Shown here piece after piece: positions 15,615 to 24,186 of a stretch of 64,000 nt of DNA (its first letter is position 1; the number at the start of each line of letters is the position of its first letter). The notes under the pieces are model-generated. The model made no database searches and was not told where the DNA came from. It was given only the letters and a program-made list of their open reading frames with translations. The DNA comes from WTAW01 sp964406575 (lineage in GTDB: Bacteria; Acidobacteriota; Aminicenantia; Aminicenantales; Aminicenantaceae): contig CAYOSH010000020.1 in NCBI GenBank assembly GCA_964406575.1, forward strand, positions 1 to 64,000. The letters are read 5' to 3'. A program made the position numbers and the translations under genes.

Positions 15615-17537
15615 ATGAGTGAAAAAGTTAAGATCAAAGTCGACAAGTCTGTGCACTCTGTCATGAAAGGGACATCTCTATCGGATTTTTTTTCTAGCCT
15701 GGGGCTGACCCAAAAACCTCTTTTTGCCAAAATCGATGGACAGACGTTCGACTTGGACACTCCTATTGAGAAAGATCTGGAAGTTCAACCGGTTCATGAG
15801 GGCAGCAAAGAGGCTCTGGATGTCCTCCGGCACAGTGCGGCTCACCTCCTGGCGCATGCCGTGCTTGATTTGTTTCCCGGGACCCAAACGGGGATCGGCC
15901 CTGCTGTGGAGAACGGATTCTACTATGATTTTCTCCGAGAGAGTTCCTTTACACCGGAAGACTTGGAAAAGATCCAAAACAGGATGAGAGAACTTTCGCA
16001 AAAGAATCTCCCCATAAAGAGGCAGTTTTTCCCCAAGGATGAAGCGATCGCGCGCTTCAGAGAGATGGGACAGGACCTGAAAGTGGAACTCATCGAGGAA
16101 AAGGCCGGGGATGAAGTCAGCACGTACGGGCAAGATGGTTTTCTCGACTTCTGTCGTGGTCCGCACGTGCCGTCCACAGGATACATCAAACACTTCAAGA
16201 TTCTTTCCGTTTCGGGAGCTTACTGGAAAGGAGACGAGAAAAGGCAACAACTCCAGAGGATCTATGGAGCTGTCTATTTCACCAAGAAAGAGCTCAAAGA
16301 CTATCTTGCCCTTCTGGAAGAAGCTAAGAAACGGGATCACAGGAAACTCGGGCCAGAGCTTGATCTCTATAGCTTTAACGAGCAGCTCGGAGGCGGACTG
16401 ATTCTCTGGCACCCCAAAGGGGCTGCTATCCGATCCGTGATCGAAGATCACTGGAGGGAGGAACATCGAAAAGCGGGGTACGAACTGCTCTATTCTCCCC
16501 ATATCGCCAAACTGGATGTGTGGCGGACAAGCGGACATACAGAATTTTATGACGCCCTATACCCTGCTTTTGAACGCGATGGGATTGAATACCAGTTGAA
16601 GCCCATGAATTGCCCTTTTCATATCATGGTCTACAACTCGAAACAGCGGAGTTATCGAGAGCTCCCCATACGCTGGGCAGAACTCGGGACGGTGTACCGT
16701 TACGAGCGCAGTGGAGTCTTGCATGGCCTTATGCGGGTCAGGGGGTTCACTCAGGATGATGCGCACATTTTCTGTAGATCCGATCAACTCGAGGATGAGA
16801 TAAAGAGTACGATCGCACTGGCTGTAAAGTTCCTGACAACCTATGGTTTTGACAAGTACGATGTGTTTCTCTCCACTTGCCCGGAGAAATACTGCGGTGC
16901 ACTGGGGGATTGGGAAAAGGCCACAAACGCCTTGAGGAAAGCGATGGAGGATGAAAACCTGGATTATCAGGTTGATGAAGGCGCGGGTGTTTTTTATGGT
17001 CCTAAGATCGACATAAAGATCAGAGATGCTCTCCAGCGGTCCTGGCAGTGCACGACCATTCAACTGGATTTTAACCTCTGCGAAAGGTTCGACCTTCACT
17101 ACGTAGGAGAGGACGGCAAATTTCACAGGCCGTTCATGCTCCACAGGGCGCTCCTCGGTTCATTGGAGAGATTCTTCGGCATCTTGATCGAGCATTACAA
17201 TGGGAATTTTCCTCTCTGGTTAGCTCCGGTCCAGGCGATCATCATTCCTATCGCCGACAGACATAATGCTTATGCCGATTCATTGTCTCAGCGCTTCAAG
17301 AACGAAGGCCTGCGTACGGAGGTCGATGGCCGTCGTGAAAAAATGGGCTATAAGATCCGTGACGCGGAAAAGCACAAAATTCCTCTTATCCTCATCGTCG
17401 GTGATAAAGAGATCGAGCAGGAGAAAGTATCGGTCAGAGTTCACACTTTGGGGGATCGAGGACAGATGAGTGTGAACGAATTTCTTGAAAAAACTTGGGA
17501 ATTGATTAAAAATAAATCATTGCAATACGAACTTTAA
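15615..17537 (+). CDS. thrS: Threonyl-tRNA synthetase
   Basis: Charges tRNA-Thr with threonine. The 640-residue protein has an N-terminal TGS domain (about 1-65), the editing domain with HSAAHLLAH (about 73) and the downstream CRGPH motif (about 182), the class II catalytic core with MNCPFH (about 335) and HRALLGSLERF near 515, and the anticodon-binding domain (about 545-640). Length and order are normal for bacteria. The ATG at 15615 is preceded only by GGGA, so initiation may be weak. No T-box or other leader structure is visible in the 67 nt after the tRNA. It begins a long co-directional operon; infC starts 12 nt downstream. Confidence 0.96.
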   Translation: MSEKVKIKVDKSVHSVMKGTSLSDFFSSLGLTQKPLFAKIDGQTFDLDTPIEKDLEVQPVHEGSKEALDVLRHSAAHLLAHAVLDLFPGTQTGIGPAVENGFYYDFLRESSFTPEDLEKIQNRMRELSQKNLPIKRQFFPKDEAIARFREMGQDLKVELIEEKAGDEVSTYGQDGFLDFCRGPHVPSTGYIKHFKILSVSGAYWKGDEKRQQLQRIYGAVYFTKKELKDYLALLEEAKKRDHRKLGPELDLYSFNEQLGGGLILWHPKGAAIRSVIEDHWREEHRKAGYELLYSPHIAKLDVWRTSGHTEFYDALYPAFERDGIEYQLKPMNCPFHIMVYNSKQRSYRELPIRWAELGTVYRYERSGVLHGLMRVRGFTQDDAHIFCRSDQLEDEIKSTIALAVKFLTTYGFDKYDVFLSTCPEKYCGALGDWEKATNALRKAMEDENLDYQVDEGAGVFYGPKIDIKIRDALQRSWQCTTIQLDFNLCERFDLHYVGEDGKFHRPFMLHRALLGSLERFFGILIEHYNGNFPLWLAPVQAIIIPIADRHNAYADSLSQRFKNEGLRTEVDGRREKMGYKIRDAEKHKIPLILIVGDKEIEQEKVSVRVHTLGDRGQMSVNEFLEKTWELIKNKSLQYEL

Positions 17538-17552
17538 AGGAGGCTCGTCATT
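17536..17552 (+). promoter_or_regulatory. Ribosome site and AUU start codon of infC
   Basis: AAAGGAGG at 17536-17543 overlaps the thrS stop codon and lies six bases before ATT at 17550-17552. The frame from this ATT encodes the conserved basic IF-3 N-terminus ending in HRINE before IRAREVR. In other bacteria an AUU start makes infC translation self-limiting because IF-3 rejects non-canonical starts. Confidence 0.85.
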
Positions 17553-18179
17553 AGAAGGCGCACATTTTATCCCGGTCGAAGGAAAGAAAAACCCCATCGG
17601 ATAAACGAAATGATAAGAGCAAGAGAAGTCAGAATCATCGATGAGAACAAGGAACAGATAGGCGTTAAGCCATTGTCCGAAGCTATTGCCATCGCACAAG
17701 ATAGGGGTTTGGACCTGGTCGAGGTCGCCCCGCAGGCCAATCCGCCGGTATGTCGCGTTATGGATTATGGAAAATTTCTGTACGAATTGCATAAAAAGGC
17801 TCAGGAAGCAAAGAAACATCAGAAACAGATCCAAGTGAAAGAGATCAAATTCAGGCCGAAGATCAGCATTCACGATTACACTTTTAAGATCCGTCATGTG
17901 AAAAGATTTCTAACGGAGGGGAATAAAGTCAAGATAACCGTTATGCTCAGAGGCAGAGAGAAAGCCAAGCCTGAGCTGGCTCTGGGCATTTTGGATAGAG
18001 TTTTTGTCGATGTGGAAGAACTTGGAACTCAGGATGGATCTGTCCGGAAACAGCCATGGGCTGTTTCAGTCCTGTTGAGCCCCACAAAGTCAGGAGAGAA
18101 AGATGCCAAAATTAAAAACACACAAGGGAGCAAAAAAGAGGTTCAAGATAACAGGGAAGAAGAAAGTAATGCACAGTAA
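17550..18179 (+). CDS. infC: Translation initiation factor IF-3
   Basis: IF-3 binds the 30S subunit, keeps subunits apart and checks the start codon. The 209-residue protein begins at an AUU codon, then RRRTFYPGRR and HRINE, which places the conserved IRAREVRIID at the expected position; ATG 17610 would delete this N-terminus. The N domain spans about residues 20-90, a lysine-rich linker follows, and the C domain carries VKEIKFRP and HDYTFKIRH. After LLSP the protein has an extra polar tail of about 30 residues. The last 77 nt, coding for much of that tail, overlap rpmI in another frame. Confidence 0.95.
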   Translation: MRRRTFYPGRRKEKPHRINEMIRAREVRIIDENKEQIGVKPLSEAIAIAQDRGLDLVEVAPQANPPVCRVMDYGKFLYELHKKAQEAKKHQKQIQVKEIKFRPKISIHDYTFKIRHVKRFLTEGNKVKITVMLRGREKAKPELALGILDRVFVDVEELGTQDGSVRKQPWAVSVLLSPTKSGEKDAKIKNTQGSKKEVQDNREEESNAQ

Positions 18180-18303
18180 AGCCAATAGAAGCCATATATT
18201 AACCAAGAAGACAGCAAAAAGAAAAAGGAAATTGGGGAAAAAAGCCCTAGTCAGTCCATCCGACCACAGCAGAATCAAAGAGATGCTGCCATACGAATTT
18301 TAG
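18103..18303 (+). CDS. rpmI: 50S ribosomal protein L35
   Basis: The 66-residue basic protein begins MPKLKTHKGAKKRFK, the hallmark of bL35, and ends with a typical C-terminus. AGGAGA at 18092-18097 precedes ATG 18103 with good spacing. The start lies inside infC, 77 nt before its stop, in a different frame. This is an unusually long overlap for the infC-rpmI junction. The order infC-rpmI-rplT is the standard operon arrangement. Confidence 0.95.
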   Translation: MPKLKTHKGAKKRFKITGKKKVMHSKANRSHILTKKTAKRKRKLGKKALVSPSDHSRIKEMLPYEF

Positions 18304-18395
18304 AGCAGACGCCCTTCATTTTTCGGGAACGACCTTTCAATGATTTTGCCGCTTGCCATTCGTTTTGACATGAGCTTATATCTAAGGAGAACACT

Positions 18396-18752
18396 ATGCC
18401 GAGAGTAAGACGAGGATCAAAAAAAAGACAAAGACGATCGAACATACTGAAACAAGCCAAAGGGTATTGGGGAACGAGAAGTCGTAATTACAGGACAGCC
18501 AAAGAAGCTGTAGAGCGCGCTCTCCAGTATTCCTACAGGGACCGGAGAACTCGCAAGAGGGATTTTCGAAGACTTTGGATCATCCGCATTAAAGCCGCGG
18601 CTGAGAACAATGGCCTTTCCTACAGCCGCTTTATGCACGGATTAAAGGCGCAGAACATCGAACTTGACAGGAAGATTCTGGCGGACTTAGCTGTCCATTC
18701 TCCCCAGACCTTCCTACAGCTGGTTCAGAAAGTCAAAGAGGCGAACATCTGA
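18396..18752 (+). CDS. rplT: 50S ribosomal protein L20
   Basis: The 118-residue protein matches bL20 over its length: MPRVRRGSKKRQRR start, GYWGTRSRNYRTAKEAV, and RRLWIIRINAA-like segment reading RRLWIIRIKAA. AAGGAG precedes ATG 18396. L20 assembles early on 23S rRNA and represses its own operon in E. coli and Bacillus by binding the leader RNA; the 92-nt gap after rpmI could hold such a site, but I cannot show a specific fold. pheS starts 16 nt downstream. Confidence 0.96.
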   Translation: MPRVRRGSKKRQRRSNILKQAKGYWGTRSRNYRTAKEAVERALQYSYRDRRTRKRDFRRLWIIRIKAAAENNGLSYSRFMHGLKAQNIELDRKILADLAVHSPQTFLQLVQKVKEANI

Positions 18753-18768
18753 GACTCACACAGGTCAA

Positions 18769-19803
18769 ATGAGCGGGCTCAAAGAGAAGATCGAAGGACT
18801 CCAAAAGCAATTCGACGAAGCTGTCGAAGGCATAAAGGATGAGAAATCTCTCCAAGAGGTGCGCAACCTGTATTTGAGCCGGAGTCGGGGGTATATGAGT
18901 GCTCTCTTTGGAGAGTTGAAGGCCCTCAAACCAGAAGAAAAACCAGATGCGGGCAAGGAAATAAACGCCTTCAAGGAGTTCGTGCAGGAGAGGCTTCAGT
19001 CGGTTCAGATGAAGCTCAACGCGCCCTCTGAAACAGGAGACAGAGTGGACCTCACCCTTCCGGGGGAAACGTGCTACATCGGTTCTCCTCATCCTATCCT
19101 GATCATCCAACAGGAGATCGAAAGTATTTTCTCGAGAATGGGTTTTTCTGTTGAGGAAGGGCCGGAGATCGAAACAGATTACTATAATTTTGAGGCGCTC
19201 AATTTCCCTCCGCATCATCCTGCCCGCGATGATTGGGATACGCTTTATATCAACGAGGATTTTCTCCTGCGCACACACACCTCACCCGTACAGATCCGTG
19301 TAATGGAAAAAAGAAAGCCCCCTATCCGGGTCATGACTCCTGGGAAGGTGTTTCGTAAGGAATCACCCGACCCCACCCATCTGCCGATGTTCTATCAAGT
19401 GGAAGGCTTGGTCGTCGACCGGGGAATCACATTCGCACATCTGAAGGGCACGCTGGAGAGTTTTTTGAAGAGCCTTTTCTATGAAAAGACAAAAATCAGG
19501 TTTAGGCCCAGTTTTTTCCCCTTCACTGAGCCGTCGGCCGAAGTGGATATCGGATGCACGGTCTGTAATGGTGAAGATCCTGTTTGCCGGGTCTGTGGAG
19601 GGGCTGGATGGATAGAACTCCTAGGGTCTGGAATGGTCGACCCTCAAGTCCTTAAGAATGTGAATATAGACCCGGAGCAGTATTCGGGATTCGCCTTTGG
19701 ATTGGGCATCGACCGGGCAGCTATGTTTTTATACCAGATCCCCGACTTGAGGTATTTTTATGAGAATGACCTAAGGTTCATTCGGCAATTCTTAAAAAAA
19801 TGA
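18769..19803 (+). CDS. pheS: Phenylalanyl-tRNA synthetase alpha subunit
   Basis: Catalytic subunit of the heterotetrameric enzyme. The 344-residue protein has an N-terminal coiled coil (about 1-90) for tRNA contact and the class II core with HPARDDWDT-type motif (HHPARDDWDT), THTSPVQIR, the FRKESPDPTH motif, and GFAFGLGIDRAAM near the C-terminus. It ends in an ATGA overlap with pheT, so the two are translated together. A cysteine-rich insert (CTVCNG ... CRVCGG, about residues 264-282) with four cysteines could bind a zinc ion, as in many bacterial PheS proteins. Confidence 0.96.
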   Translation: MSGLKEKIEGLQKQFDEAVEGIKDEKSLQEVRNLYLSRSRGYMSALFGELKALKPEEKPDAGKEINAFKEFVQERLQSVQMKLNAPSETGDRVDLTLPGETCYIGSPHPILIIQQEIESIFSRMGFSVEEGPEIETDYYNFEALNFPPHHPARDDWDTLYINEDFLLRTHTSPVQIRVMEKRKPPIRVMTPGKVFRKESPDPTHLPMFYQVEGLVVDRGITFAHLKGTLESFLKSLFYEKTKIRFRPSFFPFTEPSAEVDIGCTVCNGEDPVCRVCGGAGWIELLGSGMVDPQVLKNVNIDPEQYSGFAFGLGIDRAAMFLYQIPDLRYFYENDLRFIRQFLKK

Positions 19804-21854
19804 GAATAAGTGTTCATTGGCTTAAGGACTTTATCGAGCTGGATCTGTCTACCTCTGGATTGATAGACATCCTGAACACCATCGGGCTGCTTGTCGATTC
19901 TTGGGAGGAGAAGAGAGGAGATATTCTTCTCGAAGTGGAGACGTATGCCAATAGGCCAGACACCCTTGGACATCTGGGTGTGGCCCGCGAGTTGGCCGTT
20001 GCTCTAGATCTTCCCCTTAAAGTAAAGGATTGGCCGCTGATAGAGGGCCCTGTGAGTTCCTCCGATAGTATCGATATAGAGATTTACGATGACAATCTCT
20101 GTGCCCGATACTGCGGGGTCGTTGTGAAAGGGGTCAAAGTGGAACCCTCTCCCCCGTGGCTGGTAGAGAAAATTGAAGCAATGGGATTAATCCCCATCAA
20201 TAATGTGGTGGATGTTTCCAATTATGTTCTGTTTGCAACGGCCCAGCCTATCCATATGTTCGACCTCTCCAAACTTTCGGGAAGAAAGATCATCGTCCGG
20301 AAGGCGAAAAAAGGGGAAGTCTTTCGAAGCCTTGAAGGAGAGGATATCAAGCTGAGTCCGGATATGTTGGTCATCGCGGATGAACACAAACCTGTCGCTC
20401 TAGCGGGCATCATCGGGGGAGAAAATTCGGCCGTCACTGATAAGACCCAGGATCTGCTTATTGAAAGTGCATATTTTGACCCTGTTTCTATCAGGAAAAC
20501 GGCAAAACTTACAGGCTTGCAGACAGATGCCAACTACCGGTTTGAAAGGGGATCTGATATCTCCTTTCCCCCTAAGGCCGCGGTGATGGCCGCATCTTTG
20601 CTCACTCAGTTCGGGGGAAAAGCTGCCAAAGGGATCGTGGATATCTATCCCAAACCGAGGAAGAACAAAACAGTGATGCTCCGTCAACACCGCGTCAGCG
20701 AGCTTCTGGGTGTAGACATCAAAGATGATTTTATCGTGGAGACACTTTCCAAATTAGAGTTCGAATTGGAGACAAAGAAACGGGGCATATGGCAGGTTCA
20801 AGTTCCTTTTTTTAGGATCGATGTGGAGAGGGAGGCGGATCTTGTCGAAGAGATTGCCAGATTCTATGGTTACGAGAACATCCCTTCTCGATTTCCACCT
20901 CTCACAGCCGTGGAGCCCCCTCCAAATCCCAGGAAAAGACAGACGGAGAAAATCCGTCAAACGCTCTTCCATTATGGATTCGATGAAGTGGTGAACACCA
21001 GTTTTGCTGACCCTGATGATGAAGAGAAACTCGTGAGCGGGCGGAAGGCCATAACGATCAGAAATCCCATCTCCACAAAAGCATCTCTCCTGAGAACGAC
21101 GCTTCTAGGGGGGTTGCTCGCAAGCATCGCCTGGAATGTGAACAGAGGAGCTGAAGGCATCCATATTTTTGAGATGGGCAATGTCTATTTTTGGGAAGAT
21201 GATGCCAGTAGTGAACAGCTGTCGTTGGGCATAGCCACCACTGGATATCGCGGGCTGGACAGCTGGCATGAACCACGACGCCAGACAGATTATTTCTATC
21301 TCAAGGGGGCGTGTGAGGCCATACTCTCTCTGCTGCGCTATGAACCTGTCGTTTTTCAACCCGGCCGGCATCCTTCCCTTGAAAAGGAGAGCGCTCTCGC
21401 ACTCTTGCTTAAAGGGAAAAGGATCGGATTTATCGGGGTTGTGCGCAGAGACATCTGCGAGTCCTATTCCTTGAAGGGACAAATTTGGGCTGCGGAGTTG
21501 GACCTTAACCGTCTTTTCCAAAAACAGCCAAAATCCTTTCAGTATGTCCCAGTGATCAAATATCCAAAAGTGGTCAGGGACATTTCCTTTATCGCAGACC
21601 GAAAGATCAGCTATCAAGAGATCAAACAGACGCTGGAGGAGCTTACTATCCCTAACTTGGAGAGATTCGAGCTGTACGACCGGTTCGCCGGAGCTTCAAT
21701 CCCCGAAGGGAAGGAGAGCCTTTCATTCCGGTTTCTGTACCAACACCCTCATAGGACATTACTTGCTGAGGAAGTCGACGGTTTTCAGGAAAAAATCATC
21801 AAAGCACTGTCCGGCAAGTTTGATTTCCAACTGAGGGGAGGAGGGAAAAATTGA
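19800..21854 (+). CDS. pheT: Phenylalanyl-tRNA synthetase beta subunit, lacking the EMAP/OB tRNA-binding domain
   Basis: Non-catalytic editing subunit. At 684 residues it is about 110 shorter than usual. The N-terminal B1 segment (MRISVHWLKDFI ... GLLVDSWEE) runs straight into ANRPDTLGHLGVARE at about residues 50-65. In E. coli this motif lies near residue 150, after the OB-fold tRNA-binding domain, so that domain is absent. The B3/B4 editing region, the B5 domain, the catalytic-like core and the C-terminal FDX-ACB domain (about 590-684, KYPKVVRDISF) are present. It overlaps pheS by 4 nt. The following coiled-coil gene starts at TTG inside its stop codon. Confidence 0.94.
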   Translation: MRISVHWLKDFIELDLSTSGLIDILNTIGLLVDSWEEKRGDILLEVETYANRPDTLGHLGVARELAVALDLPLKVKDWPLIEGPVSSSDSIDIEIYDDNLCARYCGVVVKGVKVEPSPPWLVEKIEAMGLIPINNVVDVSNYVLFATAQPIHMFDLSKLSGRKIIVRKAKKGEVFRSLEGEDIKLSPDMLVIADEHKPVALAGIIGGENSAVTDKTQDLLIESAYFDPVSIRKTAKLTGLQTDANYRFERGSDISFPPKAAVMAASLLTQFGGKAAKGIVDIYPKPRKNKTVMLRQHRVSELLGVDIKDDFIVETLSKLEFELETKKRGIWQVQVPFFRIDVEREADLVEEIARFYGYENIPSRFPPLTAVEPPPNPRKRQTEKIRQTLFHYGFDEVVNTSFADPDDEEKLVSGRKAITIRNPISTKASLLRTTLLGGLLASIAWNVNRGAEGIHIFEMGNVYFWEDDASSEQLSLGIATTGYRGLDSWHEPRRQTDYFYLKGACEAILSLLRYEPVVFQPGRHPSLEKESALALLLKGKRIGFIGVVRRDICESYSLKGQIWAAELDLNRLFQKQPKSFQYVPVIKYPKVVRDISFIADRKISYQEIKQTLEELTIPNLERFELYDRFAGASIPEGKESLSFRFLYQHPHRTLLAEEVDGFQEKIIKALSGKFDFQLRGGGKN

Positions 21855-22111
21855 CAAGTGAACTAGAAAGAATTAAAATTCTTGAGGGAAAAGTCTCCCA
21901 AGTTGTTGATTACCTGAATAAACTCGTTGGTGAGAACGAGAGGCTTAAACAGCAGATAAAAGAACTCAAAGCAGATAATAAGATCCTTGCAGAGAAGGAA
22001 AAAAGGGCAGAAAAGCTTGATGAGAGCTTGAAAAAATATGAAAACGAAAGGGAGGTCATTAAAGAAAAGATTGAGGCTTTGATAAATCAAATTGATCAGC
22101 TCGGATTATGA
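21851..22111 (+). CDS. Short coiled-coil protein, ZapB-like
   Basis: An 86-residue almost wholly helical protein, rich in Glu, Lys and Leu with heptad spacing (LNKLVGENERLKQQIKELK). It probably forms a dimeric coiled coil. It starts at TTG 21851, overlapping the pheT stop, with GGAGGAGGG just upstream, and ends in an ATGA overlap with zapA. Position beside zapA suggests a cell-division factor comparable to ZapB, but coiled coils are too generic to prove that. Confidence 0.7.
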   Translation: MTSELERIKILEGKVSQVVDYLNKLVGENERLKQQIKELKADNKILAEKEKRAEKLDESLKKYENEREVIKEKIEALINQIDQLGL

Positions 22112-22434
22112 TCGACAAAATTATCGAAATAGAGATTTACAGACAGAAATATAGGATAAAAGTCAAAGGAGAAGAGGATGAGAAGTACATAAGCCATCTC
22201 ACTTCGTACGTTGATCAGAAAATGAGAGAGGTTGCTGTCAAATCAAAATCTGTGGATTCTTTAAAAATTGCGGTTCTTGCCGCTTTGAATATTGCGGATG
22301 AGTTTTTTCTTTCCCAAAAGAAGCTGGATCAACTCAGCGAAGTGATAGGGCATATGGAGAATGAGATAGAAGGTTTGGAGGTTTTCCTAAAAAAGGATTC
22401 AAAGGCATTCGATAAAATCGGTGAAGCAACATAA
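22108..22434 (+). CDS. zapA: Cell division protein ZapA
   Basis: ZapA binds FtsZ and bundles protofilaments at the division ring. The 108-residue protein has the usual ZapA pattern: an N-terminal beta strand region (IEIEIYRQKYRIKVKGEE), the segment YISHLTSYVDQKMREV, then a helix with SLKIAVLAALNIADEFF and a C-terminal coiled coil. ATG 22108 overlaps the stop of the coiled-coil gene. In many bacteria the gene downstream of zapA is the 6S RNA gene, relevant to the structured gap that follows. Confidence 0.88.
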   Translation: MIDKIIEIEIYRQKYRIKVKGEEDEKYISHLTSYVDQKMREVAVKSKSVDSLKIAVLAALNIADEFFLSQKKLDQLSEVIGHMENEIEGLEVFLKKDSKAFDKIGEAT

Positions 22435-22449
22435 TAAATTGAGAACTAC

Positions 22450-22582
22450 GAGTAGGGCCAATCGCACAGCACTTGCCCTAGGAAAAAAATGGAAAAATCC
22501 AAGAGAGAAAATGTGATCAGGAACTGCTTGCAGGAGTTTCTCTTAGTGCGACAGCTGATAGAGTGAATAGATCCTAACCCTC
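22450..22582 (+). ncRNA. ssrS: Candidate structured RNA between zapA and rny (possible 6S RNA)
   Basis: The 189-nt gap between zapA and rny can fold as a rod. GAGTAGG (22450-22456) pairs with CCTA...CTC (22573-22582) around a three-base bulge. TCGCAC (22462-22467) pairs exactly with GTGCGA (22546-22551). AAGAGA (22501-22506) pairs with TCTCTT (22539-22544), and an apical CTGCTTGCAG hairpin follows. A zapA-adjacent position is typical of 6S RNA, the RNA polymerase-binding RNA. However, the central bubble is lopsided and I could not match the 6S consensus, so the identity is tentative. Ends are approximate. Confidence 0.4.
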
Positions 22583-22623
22583 CACACTTTCATCTCCTTT
22601 GACCTCACGAGGAGGTGGTTGAA

Positions 22624-24186
22624 GTGAATTTAATTTATATCATAACAGCAGGACTTCTGTTTCTAGTGTCCAGCGTCTTGGCCTTTTTGCTATTCAAAAA
22701 AAGCTCGGGTGCCAGAGCCATACTTAGAGCACAGCAGGAAGCCAAGGAAATTCTGGATAAAGCCAATGAAGAATCAGATAAGATCAAGAGAGAATCCAAG
22801 CTTGAAGCGAAGGAGAAATACCTCAATCTGAAGGCAGATTTTGAAAGGCAGACGAGAGACCGCCGTCGCAAGTTGAATGATATGGAGCGGAGGCTCGTGA
22901 AGAAGGAAGAAAATTTGGAGCGAAAATTTCAAGTTCTGGAGCGAAAAGAGAAGGATTTCTCGCAAAAAGAACAAAGGTTATACTCCAGGGAGAAAGAGAT
23001 CGGAGACAAAGAAAGAAGGTATGAGGGATTGATCCGGAAGGGCCTCGAAGAGCTGGAGAGGATTGCCGGGATATCACAGGAGGAGGCAAAGAAGGAGCTC
23101 CAGAGCAAGATCGAGGAAGAGGCAAAGCTCGAGGCCGTTCAGACAGTCCGGAGGATCGAGGAAGAAACAAAAGAAAAAGGCCAGATGGTTGCACGGGATA
23201 TCATAAGCCAAGCCATACAGAGGTCAGCGGCAGAACATGTGGTTGAGACCACGGTATCTGTGGTGGATTTACCTTCCGATGACATGAAAGGACGGATCAT
23301 CGGGAGGGAAGGACGCAACATCCGGGCACTGGAGCTAGCGACAGGAGTGGACATTATCGTCGATGATACGCCAGAGGCGGTTATCCTCTCGAGCTTTGAT
23401 CCCATTCGTCGGGAGATGGCCCGCCTGGCCATCGAGAAACTTGTTGTAGACGGAAGGATCCACCCCGCGCGCATCGAAGAAGTTGTTGAGAACGTCAAGG
23501 TCGAACTTGAGGAGAAGCTGAAGCAGGAGGGAGAATCTGTTGTGCTCGAGCTCAGACTGCAGAAGATCCATCCTGAACTCATCAAACTCCTGGGAAAGCT
23601 AAAGTACCGGACGAGTTATGGCCAGAATGTCCTTCAACACTCTAAGGAAGTGGCCCTTTTAACGGCCCTGATGGCCAAAGAGCTGGGTGTTGACCCTAAC
23701 GTGGGGATGAGGGCAGGGCTTCTGCACGACATCGGCAAAGCTGTGGACCGCGAGATTGAGGGGACGCATACAGAACTGAGTGTCAACTTGGCCAAAAAAT
23801 ACGGCGAATCCGAGGCCGTTTATCAAGCCATCGCATCCCACCACCGGGATGTGGATTTCCCGTCGATTGAGGCGGTCTTGGTTCAAGCCGCAGACACTCT
23901 TTCTGCCGCCCGGCCCGGGGCGAGAAGAGAACTTCTCGAGACCTACATCAAACGCCTTGAGAAGCTGGAAGAGATTGCCAATTCATACGAAGGTGTGGCC
24001 AAATCCTTCGCCCTCCAGGCTGGAAGAGAGATCAGGATCATCGTCGAAAGCCAAAAGATCTCTGATGAAAAAGCCGCCTTGGCAGCCAAAGAGATCGCCG
24101 AAAAGATCAAAGAAGAGTTGGCTTATCCAGGTCAGATCAAGGTCACTGTGATCCGAGAAATGAGAGCTGTCGAATATGCCCGATAA
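22624..24186 (+). CDS. rny: Ribonuclease Y
   Basis: Membrane-anchored endoribonuclease that starts mRNA decay. The 520-residue protein has an N-terminal membrane helix (about 2-24), a long charged coiled coil (about 30-190), a KH domain (GRIIGREGRNIRALE, about 220) and an HD domain with HSKEVALLT (about 339) and HDIGK (about 368). This matches RNase Y exactly in order and length. I chose GTG 22624, since AGGAGG lies eight bases upstream; GTG 22615 overlaps that ribosome site. A small hairpin CCTC/GAGG covers the ribosome site and might regulate it. It overlaps the next gene by 11 nt. Confidence 0.95.
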   Translation: MNLIYIITAGLLFLVSSVLAFLLFKKSSGARAILRAQQEAKEILDKANEESDKIKRESKLEAKEKYLNLKADFERQTRDRRRKLNDMERRLVKKEENLERKFQVLERKEKDFSQKEQRLYSREKEIGDKERRYEGLIRKGLEELERIAGISQEEAKKELQSKIEEEAKLEAVQTVRRIEEETKEKGQMVARDIISQAIQRSAAEHVVETTVSVVDLPSDDMKGRIIGREGRNIRALELATGVDIIVDDTPEAVILSSFDPIRREMARLAIEKLVVDGRIHPARIEEVVENVKVELEEKLKQEGESVVLELRLQKIHPELIKLLGKLKYRTSYGQNVLQHSKEVALLTALMAKELGVDPNVGMRAGLLHDIGKAVDREIEGTHTELSVNLAKKYGESEAVYQAIASHHRDVDFPSIEAVLVQAADTLSAARPGARRELLETYIKRLEKLEEIANSYEGVAKSFALQAGREIRIIVESQKISDEKAALAAKEIAEKIKEELAYPGQIKVTVIREMRAVEYAR

